Below, in pieces: positions 36,749 through 48,843 of a DNA stretch of 64,000 bases. Positions within the stretch are counted from its first letter, which is position 1; each line of letters begins with the position of its first letter. The position numbers were made by a program, and so were the translations under genes. Under the pieces are notes generated by a model. It did no database searches. It was not told where the DNA came from and saw only the letters and a program-made list of their open reading frames with translations. Source of the DNA: Beaufortia kweichowensis (lineage: Eukaryota > Chordata > Actinopteri > Cypriniformes > Gastromyzontidae); the NCBI GenBank assembly GCA_019155185.1, contig CM032811.1, positions 8,700,075-8,764,074 of the forward strand, written 5' to 3'.

Positions 36749-37776
36749 ACCAGACACAGCCTTAAAATGGGAAAGACAGAAAAATGTAATGCATGCAATC
36801 TTTAATAAGCAGCCATGCATATATGTGTGTCATTGCATGCTACCTAAATTAAAAGGGAAAAAAGCTGTCACACTGATTTCGATCCCTGGAAAAAACATTT
36901 GAATAAAAAATAATTGTATATGTATGCATTTAATGGAAAACATAATAAACATTGCATAACAAATCTAGTATCAACTTTTGGTTTATTCATTTCCATTGCA
37001 AAACATCCCAACACAATGCATTTTATATCTGACCCAGCAACCTATATTCTGAGCGTCCACAAGATGGCAGAAACTACACCCTCGTGCTCGAGGATGTTTG
37101 TAAACAAATCCGTGCACGCGATGTCACACACCATTTCTCCCGCGTTTAACATAAACTTACACGTCATAACATCTAACGCATTAAAAAAATTACATCAATA
37201 TTATTCTTTCCGTATTGCGACACTGATTGAGATTTTAACAAATTGTTCCTCAATTGGTAAGAAGTCTTGCGACCGTGGAAATTATGAAACGTCGGAAAAG
37301 TGTCACCTACAAATACTAGAGCCGGTGAATCGAGTGACGCAAGCGTAAAATTAGCTCTGAAGATGAGGATCATTTTGGAAACTGATATACAACATAGTTG
37401 TATGACATGCTGTGCTTCGTTAATATCCAAGAGTTTTATTTTGCTTTACAATATCCGGTTTACACATGAAGAAATGAAACATCGACCGTAATCATTCATG
37501 AGATCGATCCACTCAATGTCTTATTTTGGCATTACGTGAAATGTCATCATCAACTGGTACTTTAAGGCTTACAAAAAAATAGTTAAAAGTCATTGCAACG
37601 TTGCAATAGTTCTTTTCCCTCTTAGAAATATCAGACACGCCATTGAAGCTCTACAGCAAGTGCTCTTTTTAGAGAAGTGCTTAAATTAGATAAATGTACC
37701 AAATTTACTGCCCACAGATACTTGTCATGTTTAACTGATGCTTATGCTATATCAACATGAACACATTTTCGCTTAC

Positions 37777-38040
37777 CTTTAAAGTATGTGGTTTCTGTCA
37801 GTAAATATTAGTAGTTCCAGGGTTAAACTAGTACTGCAGCTATATCTGGCAGATCTTTGGCAGATATAAGTCGTTTTTCAAAAACACCAGGTGGGATGTC
37901 CGTGCATATCCAAAATGATTGTTATTCCAGTTGTCTGTAATCGTTCACTTATAAATCCATTGATGGCTTGCTAGTGTGATTGCACTGGACCAACTGCTGA
38001 CTTCTTGAGTTTGCCGTATGATCGCGATTTAAGATTTGAA
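37777..38040 (-). other. bbc3: Probable non-coding first exon of BBC3
   Basis: A good donor, TTTAAAG|GTAAGC, lies at 37777/37776 on the minus strand. It is the natural partner of the acceptor at 36761 that precedes the start codon. The 5' end (about 38040) is only a guess, based on distance from the p53 element. Confidence 0.5.
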
Positions 38041-38120
38041 GTGAGCTGCACTGTAATGACAGCGATTTGCTTTTACCCCGCTAAATGCTCGCGTTTAGCC
38101 ACGCCTTCGTGTGTTGCTCA

Positions 38121-38140
38121 TAACAAGTCCTGACTTGCAC
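38121..38140 (-). promoter_or_regulatory. p53 response element of BBC3
   Basis: Plus strand TAACAAGTCCTGACTTGCAC: two abutting CWWG half-sites (CAAG, CTTG) with 1-2 mismatches each to RRRCWWGYYY. The 14-base core CAAGTCCTGACTTG is the same as in the human PUMA BS2 element as I recall it. It lies upstream of the inferred first exon, as in mammals. Confidence 0.85.
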
Positions 38141-41100
38141 ATCATCGGGGCGTGTCGACAGTCAGAGTGGACAGACACACACGGACCAGTGAAGACAGCA
38201 CAGGAACCATCAGCCCCTCACTCACCCGCCCAGTGTTGTTTTGTTTCTGTGCTGAAGTACAGTTCGTCTTTAAAGTCATTGACAGTCTCACACTCATAAA
38301 AGCAGCAACTGATAAGTTCAAGTTGAGTATTGCGGAATGCACATGTTTGTTTACAGTGTGTTGACACTGTAAGGTATATCTGCTGTCTGAGAAAAATGTA
38401 TTTCATGCATTGAAATGCAATCATTCATGTGCATATTGGTCATCTGATGCATGGTGCCTATGCATCTATTAAAAACGTTTATATGTCGGTGCTTTCAATT
38501 TATAACTTTAAAACATGATTTGAATAAATCTGCTGTTTAATTTTTGATAACTAAAATGTTTGTGCCAATAAAGAAGACGTTCAGACCCATATAGTAAGGC
38601 ATTTAACATAATATTAGGATAATATTATTAAATTACAATATGATTAATATTTTTTGATCAATTATATTTCGACCGCAAAATATTATGATAATAAATTACA
38701 ATGACTGTGACAGAGTGTAATATTGGCGACCAAATATTTATTTAATATATTTATTAACTTCGTTTAACAGATTCACCAAAATACGTGGAAAGAATCATAT
38801 TAACAGGACATAAAAATAAGTAAATAAGAAAACAATTTACTCTCTTGTTCTTTAACATCCCAAAATAGCTGATCATCGATCATCTCCTCTAACAAATCAT
38901 TAGTGATGATAAGCTTTATCTATTGTACTAATTGGGAATTCCCCGATTTTATCCCCTTTGACCTCCGCTGAGCAGCTTCCGACCGCTTTTGTTCATATGC
39001 AGATGCGATGCATGATGGAGGCGCATACATGCGTTAGTTTGTTTGCTGACCTCCTACCCCACGACAGATGAGGGACTCCCACTGTGTACTGGGGAATCCC
39101 CACGCAGGTACATGTCTGGGCATACAGCCTCATGCAGACTGCTGTGGGATGGCATACAGCCTGTCAGTGTTAAATGCTTAGTTAGGAGGAGTATATCACT
39201 ATGTGCATGTAATTAATTTTCGCATGGAAGTCTTAAATGCAATGTGAATTTAAATTAAAAACAAACAAATAAAATGATCAATACATATAAAGTAAGATTG
39301 AACATGGTAGGATTTTTATTGTCATTTTGTGCCTTTTTATTTCTAAATATAAAATGCATTATTATTATTGCTGTGTTTTTTCTTTAGTGTGATGTCAATC
39401 CACTGAATACATACAGAATATTCACTGACAAACATAAACAGCTGAGACACAGGTCAGCTGTAAAACAAGTAACATGTTTGCTTTAATTTCACCAGCTCAA
39501 ATGACACAAAAGATAGTTCTTTAACTGTAAATAACTTATCCATTTGCTCTAGTGTCAACATTACCACTGCAAACAATATGCTTATCTATCAAAGTTCACT
39601 ACCTGGAGAGGTTGGCTTCTGTGATAGACAGAATCGATTGGTTTGTGTGCACATCCCTGCAATGGCTATATTCGTTACCAAAACAAAACATCCACATGAG
39701 TATAATGCAGGAGTAAAGCTCAAGTATACTTTGTCTCAGTGACATCATCCATATTATGCCAGCCCTCCTCCAACTTCTCTTGTACTCCATCACAATATCT
39801 AATAAACCTGTTTACTGTCTCCTGCACCACTCACCCACCTCCAGCCTTCACATTAGTTTCATTGCTGTCTGATAATGTCTGATAAACAGTCGCTATTGGA
39901 TGAGAATTAGGTGGCACATGACAGCAGCTGCCACCTTTCATAAGGTAATAGGATGGTGGTGAGAGACAGACCACAGAAAATGTCCTACAGGTAGAACGTG
40001 CAGACCTTAACAACTGCAGTGGGTTTATTTTTGGTTGTCATTTGAAACATTTTTAATAATAATTATAGTCATAAGAGTTTTATAGCAGCATTTTCTATAA
40101 ATGTGGAGGACGATTTTTATGTCACAGCTAATCTCAAAAGGAGAAAAAAAACAAATAATAACATTGTTATCATCAGATTCTGATTGAGTGGTAATTGTGA
40201 TAATGATCCAAATCATCTGTGCTGATCGAGATGTAAGCAACGATCATTAAAAGCATAATAAAAACAAAAACAAAATGATGTTTTTTGTTTATTTTTCCAT
40301 CTTATCAAAGAAACAGAAGTGAGAGAACTGGCAATTGAAACAGTCCAGTCACATTCTTGAGTGTTTACATAGATGATTGTACAAAAGAAAGGAACTATCA
40401 CAGCATGTTCCTCTCTCATGAGCATGTTTCACTTGTAACCACATTAAGTTGTTGTCGTCATGCATTTATAGCACATATACCTCTGCCTTCAGTCAGGTCC
40501 ATTAAAGTGGGTCTCCATCAGATTAAACAGATGACCAGGGTGGCAACCTACATAATCACACTTTAATGTGTATGTCTCAATTATTAACAGCACTTGTGAT
40601 ATGCTAATTTCAATACATCTTTGAAAACTTGAAAATATGTAGCTTACGAATTACAAGACAAAAAACACTGAATCAACTATTGCGATATCGTCTTTTTAAA
40701 ATTTTTATCAGGTGTCACAGTCATCGCAGCAAGATAAAACGTGCATTGTCCAAGTAACGGTCAATTGCACTAGATGGAAGAGGCGATAGTGATGTCAGAG
40801 CTGCTGAAGGCATTACCTCATCTCCATCATTTGAGGATCATTTCACACATGGTTGCAAGCTGAGGGAGAGCAGTATTAATGGGTTTGGGCATGAGGGGGT
40901 TGGTGGGGGGGTTATCAAGTGCTGTTAAGCCCAGCTGTTGCCATCATGACCCCATGTGACGCTCACAGTCCCCAAACAATGGCTTGTTCATGCAAGGTAT
41001 TTTTAACACTAAGTGAAGGAATGTTATACTCAAATCATGTTTATGCACTGTGGGGTTTCCCATGCCACGATTCCTTCCAGCTGACAAGGCAGAAATTGGT

Positions 41101-41653
41101 GTAGCCTTTTGTACTTTGGCATATTAAATCGCTCAATTTCACTGTCAGTTGTTTAGTACAAAAACATGCATCATAAATATTGAATGTTGGCAGCTATTTA
41201 TGTTAAAGGGATAGTTCATAAATAAAGTTTAGCAGAATGTACTTTTGCATAAAATGACACTGGATGGAGAATAAGGACAGCCATGCTCACCATTCATTTT
41301 ATAAAACATATTAAATAACAAATGACTAATAACTAATAACTATAATAAATTATATATTAATTTCCTAATGTTACACCTTTTCGTAAAGTTTTATCACATT
41401 ACATTTTTTCAACTACTGGATAATTAATTTTAAGATGACATATGAATATCAGGCTACTTTGCTATATAAGCAAATAATATTTTGTTATCATTAACAGTAG
41501 GTTACAGAGTGCACACAGCCGACCACATTTCTTCCTCAAATTTATGTGACCTCCGTTGCTTAATGTAACAGACAATACAATGACTCATTGTCCCATGTGA
41601 TACACTGCTGAACCCAAGCACCTTTTCTTTATCTCCCATGGGCTCTCTTGTTG

Positions 41654-41681
41654 CTAATTGTTGGAGTGTCACAACAATTAG
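41654..41681. repeat. Perfect 10-bp inverted repeat with SOX/homeobox-like sites
   Basis: CTAATTGTTG, an 8-base spacer, then CAACAATTAG. Each arm holds ATTGTT/AACAAT (SOX-like) and TAATT (homeodomain-like), inside a 400-bp block that looks less AT-rich than its flanks. Confidence 0.7.
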
Positions 41682-42639
41682 GTCATTGCTGAGTTTGTGT
41701 TTACAAAACCCAGCCATGCCATTGCCAGAACCTGACACCACTTGATTCTCTGGCAGGTCAAGACATCAGACAGCGGGTCAGTGCCGAATTGTTTATCTGA
41801 GAAACGGGTTTACGATCGTCCACTGCATCAGTGAGCTTGCGCTTAAGGAGCAGAAAGTGATGCCATCCCCCTTACATCACCTGCTTTGAGTGATGTAGCC
41901 TAGTCGAAGCCGGATCAAGTTGCTCACCCTTATCGAATGATACACAGGTCTTGGTTTGTGGACAGTGTTTACTTGGTTACGCTTGTGAATGCTGTCTGGA
42001 TGTTGTCCGTCCATGTAGCAACTGTTTATGTGCAAATAACTGGGTATTTTTTTACTAGAAATATTGATTCAATTGAGATGTTCTTGTATTTTTATTTAAC
42101 TTTGCTGGAAAAAAACAAAAGAAAACATTAATAACAGATGTAATGTTTACATGGGAATTGTATTGGTTTTAATAGAAACTATAATGGTTTCTACTGATGA
42201 TGAGTTCTGTTGGTGGAATGTTATACGGCAGATGGGAACCAACAAATAGGACTAGAATAAAGCCTAAATCATGCTACATAAAACAATTTATAATGGTTTT
42301 AATAGTAAGCAGCTGATGGTCAACAATGGTATCTGTAATAAAAACAAAATTTCTGTTGTTTTTCTCAGCAGGCAACTTACTGATTATAATTGAATTATTT
42401 ATTAAAGAACACTGTCCAACAACCATATACGATTTCTAACAAACCAGGCCTTAAAAGTCTATAATGCTTTTCGAAATGGCATTTTTAGTAGTCTAGTAAT
42501 AAAAAACTTGAGTTCTTATTTAGTGAGCTCTGCAGCATCCTCTATAAGCAGCTTGCATATGGCATTGAGATGCATGATGAGGGCAATCGCCCGCTGAGAT
42601 ACGGCTCACAGAATGACAGAAGTGCTGTTGTTTTGCTCC

Positions 42640-42830
42640 TCAAATGTTCCTCTGCCCGGAAACAGTGTTGCCTCGACAGCTGCGCGTGGAGAAGCGATTG
42701 GTCGCCAGGCCGCAGTTCAAGCGTCGCGCGCGTTCTGGGACTTCAGCTTTCAGAAGCGCGCGCGTCATGCAACATCAACATCAAGCTGCTGCGCTCAGCT
42801 ACACGTTTGCCTCGCGACAAATTCGTGTCA
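42640..42830. promoter_or_regulatory. CpG-dense promoter-like block without an assigned gene
   Basis: Around twenty CpG dinucleotides in 190 bp in an otherwise CpG-poor interval, including GTCGCGCGCG and GCGCGCGCG. It also carries CCCGGAAAC (ETS-like) and an inverted CCAAT box in CGATTGGTCG. RAD1, the nearest gene, starts 2 kb away and has its own upstream region. Confidence 0.55.
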
Positions 42831-43357
42831 TAAAATGAGCATGCATTGGATGTAAAAATGTCTTATCATATTAAACATTGTATATATTATGAGGAGTTGT
42901 AAATCACACATTGAAAACCAAACACTGTGTTAGCAAAAGAGTTATATGAGTGTTTATTGATAGTATTTTAATAGCATAACAGTTTATTATAAATGTATAT
43001 AAATAAATACTAAGGTTAATTTTGATCAGTAAATTAGATCAATCAGGCATCAGTCATTTCTAAAAAGGTCAAATCTTTTTCAATTATTACCTGGCCACAT
43101 AGTTGTTATGCTCATTATTTATATTAAATATTTTGCATAATTATGACGCAAGCTGTTATGTATCCTTAAACGACTCCTGATTCGGAATAATATGCATTTC
43201 TTTGTCGCCCTCTGCCGATCACATATAGTACCGTTTTAAACTCGAAGCAAAACAATAGTCCAGAAGTTGTGCAGAGTGGCAAAACAAAATGTAAATATTT
43301 CTCAATATAGTTCATTTTTATTTAACTACACGTAGTTAAATTGTTATTTAAGACAAA

Positions 43358-43363
43358 TTTATT
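43358..43363 (-). terminator. Candidate RAD1 polyadenylation signal
   Basis: AATAAA on the minus strand about 175 bases beyond the RAD1 stop. Confidence 0.5.
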
Positions 43364-43536
43364 TACAAGCATACCAATTTAATATTAAACTGGAATAAAG
43401 TGAGCTTAAAGTGAGCTTACTGAGACCATCAGGTCGAAAACCACTAAATACCAATCAACACAAAAACACTTGCTGTTTCAAATAAAGACACTGAACATGA
43501 GAACTAATCAAATTATCTCAATTTTAAACATCCAAC

Positions 43537-44876
43537 CTATTCTTCTTCCACTTCTTCATCCGGGCAGCAATAGTATTCAACAAAACATATCTGACCATCA
43601 TCGTTCCTCACAAGATACTGTAGACAGAGGAAGCCCCGACTGTCTGTTCTCACGGAGACTTTACAGGACAGAGCCAAGGCCTTTGTTGAGGGTTTCAGCA
43701 GGGACATCTTATACCTTTAAATTAGCACATCAAGAGAAAATCTATTTTACATGCTTTGGCCTTTATAAACTGATTTTGCAATAGGGAGACTAAATTGAGG
43801 TTAATCACACTCAATCACACAAAATGGATTCTTTGTTTACCTGTTTGTCTGTGTTTTAGTACACTGGAAAAGCTCCATCATGTCAGAGTCTTTTGGGTAA
43901 TCATAATGGGCATTTCCAGAATTTCCAAATGTGGATAATCTAGGGTAAACATGGGGTGAATTAAATCCAGACAATTAAATTGTGAAGATGTACTGACATT
44001 GCATTATCCATAATATGTTGAGCAACATCATTGTTATATTCCACTTACGCAGCAATACATTTTAAAAACATTTATTAAACCACACTCCAGTGTATCTATA
44101 CCAATAACCTGCAGATTATGTGTAATCATCTGTGGACGATCATAACTATACCTGAAGTAAGGATGGCTTGGTGACATAGTAATCTGCAGGACCTCGCTGG
44201 TCATATCAAGCTCAGAGAAAGCCTCTTTGAGACTGTCTGATTGCAGAATCACCTTGTTGGTCACATTTGTGCTGCAAAAGTCAAAGTCAATTGGCTCCTC
44301 TGGCTCCTGTGTGTTAATCTTGCATACTGTGACCACACCACCTTCCTCCAGAAACAAGGTCAGCGGATGTCCATAGCCATTGTAGCACATTTTCAGTGCG
44401 GTGCACACACCTGGAAGCAAAGAATGGACAGGATTAAACGAAATACTTCACCGAAATGATTTTTAAAGCATCACAGGTATTGAGATGAATACCTGGCACT
44501 GTACTTCCTCCAAAGATGGTGAGGCAATCCAGAAGCACAGTTAAGTTCACTTGAAACCCAACTGCATCTTCTTTGATGATGTATTCTTGAAAGATGTCCG
44601 CCTAAAGACAAACAATATACTAATCAATCAAACTGCTGTGATATGCAAGTGAGTTTTTGTTGTTAAATCGGCTTCCCCAACCTGTATAAATGCATTAGCT
44701 TGAAGACACTTGGAGTCCTCCACCGTGACCTTTAACCCGTTCTGCGTTGCATTAAATATGGCATGGTCTTTGAAAGAGACGGCTTTCAGGATATTAGACA
44801 GATTCCTCGCGTTATCCAAACTAGCTATCAGAATGTACTCGTCATTGTCTGTTTGGGATTCAGTTGACAGAGGCAT
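43537..44876 (-). CDS. rad1: RAD1, 9-1-1 checkpoint clamp subunit
   Basis: PCNA-like subunit of the RAD9-RAD1-HUS1 clamp, which is loaded at damaged DNA and activates ATR signalling (family knowledge). Coding exons on the minus strand: 44682-44876, 44493-44601, 44152-44410, 43841-43939, 43537-43714; all GT-AG and in phase. The product is 279 residues against 282 in human. Seen: YILIASLDNARNLSNILKA near the N-terminus; VTVEDSKCLQANAFIQ; NLTVLLDCLTIFG; FGNSGNAHYDYPKDSD; and the C-terminal YLVRNDDGQICFVEYYCCPD with an acidic end. The start codon is followed by MPLSTESQ; an acceptor-like CAG about 20 bases upstream suggests a separate non-coding 5' exon. Head to head with IFT20, about 0.55 kb between RAD1 start and IFT20 exon 1. 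Confidence 0.96.
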
Positions 44877-45429
44877 GCTGCAACGATATCAACATCTGAA
44901 AAACAGTATAAAATATTATAAAAGAAATTAATATTAAAGAATAACCAGTTGCGGTTATAATTTAGCCATAAAGAATAGCCAATACAGATAAAATGGATCA
45001 TTCAACATAAGCAAAAAGGATATTTTATATGCCAAACACATCGAATACACATACGCAATATGTTGATTTACATGGTTTATCGCAGAGATACGATAATGTT
45101 TTGGAGATTGGCGCCCTTAAGTGAAAGAAACTTAATTTTCTTCTGGCGTTTTAACGTTATCTTTACATCCTTGTCACGCACTCAAGCGTCCTGGCGGAGA
45201 ATTGCAGCAAATATTATTACGGATCTTACATTTTCAAGATAAGGGGGAATGTGGTGCGTGAAGGAGAGTGTAAACACACTTTTAATTAAAAAACAAATTT
45301 GATACTTTAAATTACATATAATTATTTAATATTAAGAAGATAAAATGTAGATTTATTTAATTTTTATAAATGTAAAATGTCTGATATAAATACTTAAACC
45401 GTTTGTTCACCCCTCTCTTCTATCATGCG

Positions 45430-45532
45430 GTGGACCAGCTGTCGCTTGGCAGCCGAAACGGTCACAGACGGACGCGAGGAGGCGGGCGGACGGTCCAGCA
45501 GCAGAAGTGCCACATAATCAGATCAAAGAAAG
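45430..45532 (+). other. ift20: Probable non-coding first exon of IFT20
   Basis: A CpG-rich stretch ending AAAG|GTATGA at 45532. The next acceptor is at 45985 (TTCACAG|CTG), 40 bases before the ATG. The left limit is approximate. Confidence 0.55.
45440..45455. promoter_or_regulatory. X-box-like element at IFT20 5' end
   Basis: TGTCGCTTGGCAGCCG resembles the RFX X-box (GTTGCC..GGCAAC type) with two or three mismatches. Ciliary genes are commonly RFX targets (established). It lies in or just before the first exon of IFT20. Confidence 0.45.
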
Positions 45533-46025
45533 GTATGATTTAGACGTTTATTTTTTTTAATCAATTACAATTTTATACTTCGTCTAGTAATTTCAAAGAG
45601 TAATTACAGCGAGTGTAACGGTCTTGTCATTGTTCACAAAGCTACACAACTTCCCAGTTGGTCAAGGTCTGTTTGTTTGTTTATCTGTAGCTCAGTATCA
45701 ACCGGTCACTACAAGCGATATTTGTAATAGTGTATTTCTTTTTAATCTGTATAAAGTGTGACAGTGTAATTTGTTTATGCTGATGTTTGATCAGCATAAA
45801 CCAGCTAACTAGCTAATGAGTTAGCTAGCTTATTGTGATCTGACAACAAGGGTTGTCGGAACAAATATTGATTCTTTAACACTATTGGGTTAAATAAAGA
45901 GCTGGACAGAAATAATTGCGATTGAATTTAATGGGTTGGCACACTTAAAGCACAGTTGTCGTATGTATTTCTGTATTATTCACAGCTGTTTTTGAGTCCC
46001 ACGGGCAGGTGTCGGTCTGCTGGTA

Positions 46026-47085
46026 ATGGCTAAAGACCCGTTGGCAGACGCTGGCCTTCATTTCGATGAACTCAACAAACTCCGGGTACTTGAGCCTGAT
46101 GTGAGCCAGAAAACCACCGAACTAAAGGAGGAATGCGAGGAGTTTGTTGACAGTGAGTTTACATTCACTCCTCGTCTTTGTACAGTACAAGTAAAAAGTT
46201 AAGACACAATTGACAAAAATGTGATCTTAACATTTTTTAATCTGAAGATGTATATTTCAATGTTTTTAATTGTTTTTGTAGACAAACATATTAATTTATT
46301 TATTAGAAATTTAGTTTCGAAATATTTTTGAAATGGATTACCTTGACCAAATAATGAATAAAAAGCAGCCAATAAGAATCCAGCATAGATAGAAATGTAT
46401 TCAGTGCTGTTTAAAAAGCATCCCATGCTGAGACCTTAAGAAGCTGGATGATAAAATGCCAAGAATATGATTTTACAAATTCTAGACAAAGGGTGACTAT
46501 TTTTGAAGATACTTTTAAATTACTTTAAAAATATAACAGTGTTAATTAATTTTGGATGCCTTCAGTCAGAGCATAATGTTTAGCATCTTTCAGTTTATCA
46601 CTCCAAAAATCAATATGTTTTGCTTCTGTTGATTTGTTCTTGAAAAACAGAGATTGGCCAGTTTCAGAAAATTGTAGGTGGACTTATTGAACTTGTAGAT
46701 GAACTGGCAAAAGAAGGCCGAGACTGAAAAAATGAAGGTATGTACTTGTATTTGAAGTAGATGTCAGCCCACATTTGTGTTTAGTTCATTTAAATGACCT
46801 CAATGACTATTCTTTAGGCCATAGGCGCTAGAAATTTGTTGAAATCAGTTGAAAAGCAGCGAGAGGCTCAACAGCAACAGCTTCAAGCTCTGATCGCAGA
46901 GAAGAAAATGCAGCTTGAGAGGTGTGCATGTATTCACATTTTTGCATCAAATTCTCGACTGTGACAGTATAAAGGTTTAATAACTGCTCTTTTTGTTTTG
47001 CAGGTATCGAATAGAATATGAAGCACTTCAAAAAGTTGAAGCTGAGCAGAATGAATTTATTGACCAATTCATACTGCAAAAATGA
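46026..47085 (+). CDS. ift20: IFT20, intraflagellar transport protein (apparent frame break)
   Basis: Small coiled-coil subunit of the IFT-B complex; it also moves ciliary cargo from the Golgi (family knowledge). Coding exons: 46026-46152, 46651-46737, 46818-46921, 47004-47085. Seen: MAKDPLADAGLHFDELNKLR; GQFQKIVGGLIELVDELAKE; KQREAQQQQLQALIAEKKMQ; and a C-terminus ending NEFIDQF then ILQK and TGA at 47083-47085. Exon 2 of the coding set has 87 bases where the phases of its neighbours need 86: a G doublet at 46716-46717 shifts frame and creates TGA at 46725-46727. Every other junction is in phase. As written, the product would stop after about 66 residues. A sequencing or assembly insertion is the simplest explanation. 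AATAAA lies at 47742-47747. Confidence 0.92.
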
Positions 47086-47741
47086 GAGTTTTACCCCCAC
47101 ATTTCTTCAACATCTTGTCTTTTGGGCAGGAAAAATGATGCTATGCATCTGATTCACAGTAACTAACTAATAATTGCTGAGTCCCAACTATGTTAATTGA
47201 GTCGATCAGTTAATGGATGACAACAGATATCTGTTTAAGCCTCAACCTTTAACTCTATTGTGTTCACATTGAGTGCTTTTGCATGGTCAGCTCCCAAAAG
47301 CACACTTGTATTCTTTTCAACCGAAGATCATAATCTTAAATGAATACTATTTATATACAAAATAAGTTATTTATACTATTTATATGCAAAATTACTTTGT
47401 AAATTCAATCTTTTTTACAACAGGAATACAGTATTTGCATGTTACTGTAAATAATTCCATCATGATACGTCTTGAGATCAATGTTTTATTTTCTGTATCA
47501 TTTGTATATTAACTGTTATTCTTTACTTTAACCCAGCAACAGTTTTACTTGATCAAATACTTGTGGCATTTTTATTGTTTGTTCAAGGGACCACACCAAA
47601 AATATTCTGCAAAGGAGATGCAGAAGTTTATACAACCAAATAGTGCATTTGTTTGTTATTTGTTTACAAGTATCTAACTGTTTAGATCAGGTGTGTTCTC
47701 TTAAAATATGACATACTTCATACAAAGCTGAAGTACATTTG

Positions 47742-47747
47742 AATAAA
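47742..47747 (+). terminator. IFT20 polyadenylation signal
   Basis: AATAAA about 660 bases after the IFT20 stop, at the end of an AT-rich 3' UTR facing the TMEM97 3' end. Confidence 0.6.
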
Positions 47748-48003
47748 AATATATTTTGCATTTACAAATGTTTTGTGTCATTATTAAACACAACTATAAA
47801 CAATTACTACTCGGGGTACAAAAGTGCTAAAGAAAAAAGCAACCAGTACTACATAAAATCTTTGCAACGTGCAAACGCTACATGCAATTTTCAAAGATGC
47901 TGATGGTTTAAAAGTTCATCACATTTTACTAGTAATAACAAGCAACAATCCTGGTGCTTTATAATGAAAACATCCATCCTTGCATACGACTGAAAGGAAT
48001 AAG

Positions 48004-48748
48004 CTATCTTTGTTTCTTGGACTTTGAGGAAGCTTTTCCACTTGGAGATGTTGAGTTATATGTTGAACTGAAGAGCATGGTCAACAGAATCATGATAGGG
48101 ATGATCAAGTATGGAGCATAAAAAGACACAAGGGTCAGACGTTCCTTCAGAGTCTGAGGACCTGGATGTGGCGTCAGAGGAAAGTTGTAGAAAATGATGT
48201 GGCTTAAAATGGGGATTAGAGTAGTGGTCACGTGAGCAGAATATATTATTGCTGGAGTTCTGATCCACTTGCAACCACCTATTAAACCAACACAAAGCAA
48301 GCAGAAATACACGTGAATCCTCACCACTAGATGTCATCGTTGTGTCATACATATGTCGTGATTTAACAAATGATTAACACAGTTTATCAGTTTGTACGGA
48401 CCTTTAAGGAAGGCGTATGCTGCGACTGGGAAAAATGGCAGCTGAAAAAGAGCCTCGCAAAACACAAAAGACCTAAACCACTCAGGTGGGTCCAACATCA
48501 TCGGATCCTTGAATTCAGCACCATACCACTGCAACACGTTTTGCAACTGTAAAGTATATGCAGTATATATTTAGTCAACAAAACAAGATGCTTACAGACA
48601 AACTACAGTGACACAAATAAATAAAACTCAAACTCACCGCAGGTGGATACACATCAGGAAGTAAACCTTGAAGATCAATCAACAGAGTAATTGGAATGTG
48701 CGATGCAAAGTAAATGAAATATATAATTTCTAAGATGCGCAGAAACAT
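48004..48748 (-). CDS. tmem97: TMEM97, sigma-2 receptor (EXPERA family)
   Basis: Four-pass ER membrane protein of the EXPERA family, known as the sigma-2 receptor and linked to cholesterol handling and NPC1 (family knowledge). Exons on the minus strand: 48638-48748, 48402-48546, 48004-48278, in phase. The product is 176 residues, equal to human. Seen: N-terminal hydrophobic helix with SHIPIT; LQWYGAEFKDPMML; FCEALFQLPFFPVAAYAFLK; CKWIRTPAIIYSAH; LTLVSFYAPYLIIPIM; and a C-terminal KKQR that fits a KKXX ER-retrieval signal. Tail to tail with IFT20, as in human. Confidence 0.97.
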
Positions 48749-48843
48749 TGTGATAGTTTATACACGTCAATAGTACTTCAGAAGTCCCTGAGAGTTGTGC
48801 AGCAGCGGACAGCGTCAATGGTCAGAATAGAAAGTCGTTTCTC

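Larger units (their letters stand above)
38141..43357. other. Gene-poor interval between BBC3 and RAD1
   Basis: About 5.2 kb, mostly AT-rich. Blocks with mixed, exon-like or regulatory-like composition occur at about 38960-39180 and 41500-41900, and a CpG-dense block at about 42640-42830. A MITE end (TTAAAGGGATAGTTCA) is at 41203-41218. No protein gene was recognised on either strand. Confidence 0.55.

Noticed and set aside
36914..37348. 144-codon plus-strand open frame
   Set aside because: Antisense to the BBC3 5' intron, no family resemblance and no splice or promoter context.
39108..39127. Second p53 site (GTACATGTCTGGGCATACAG)
   Set aside because: The first half-site is fair but the second has about three mismatches; the element at 38121 is far better and better placed.
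42570..42855. Overlapping short open frames in the CpG-dense block
   Set aside because: High CpG content removes stops by chance; no domain or splice context. Kept only as a promoter-like feature.
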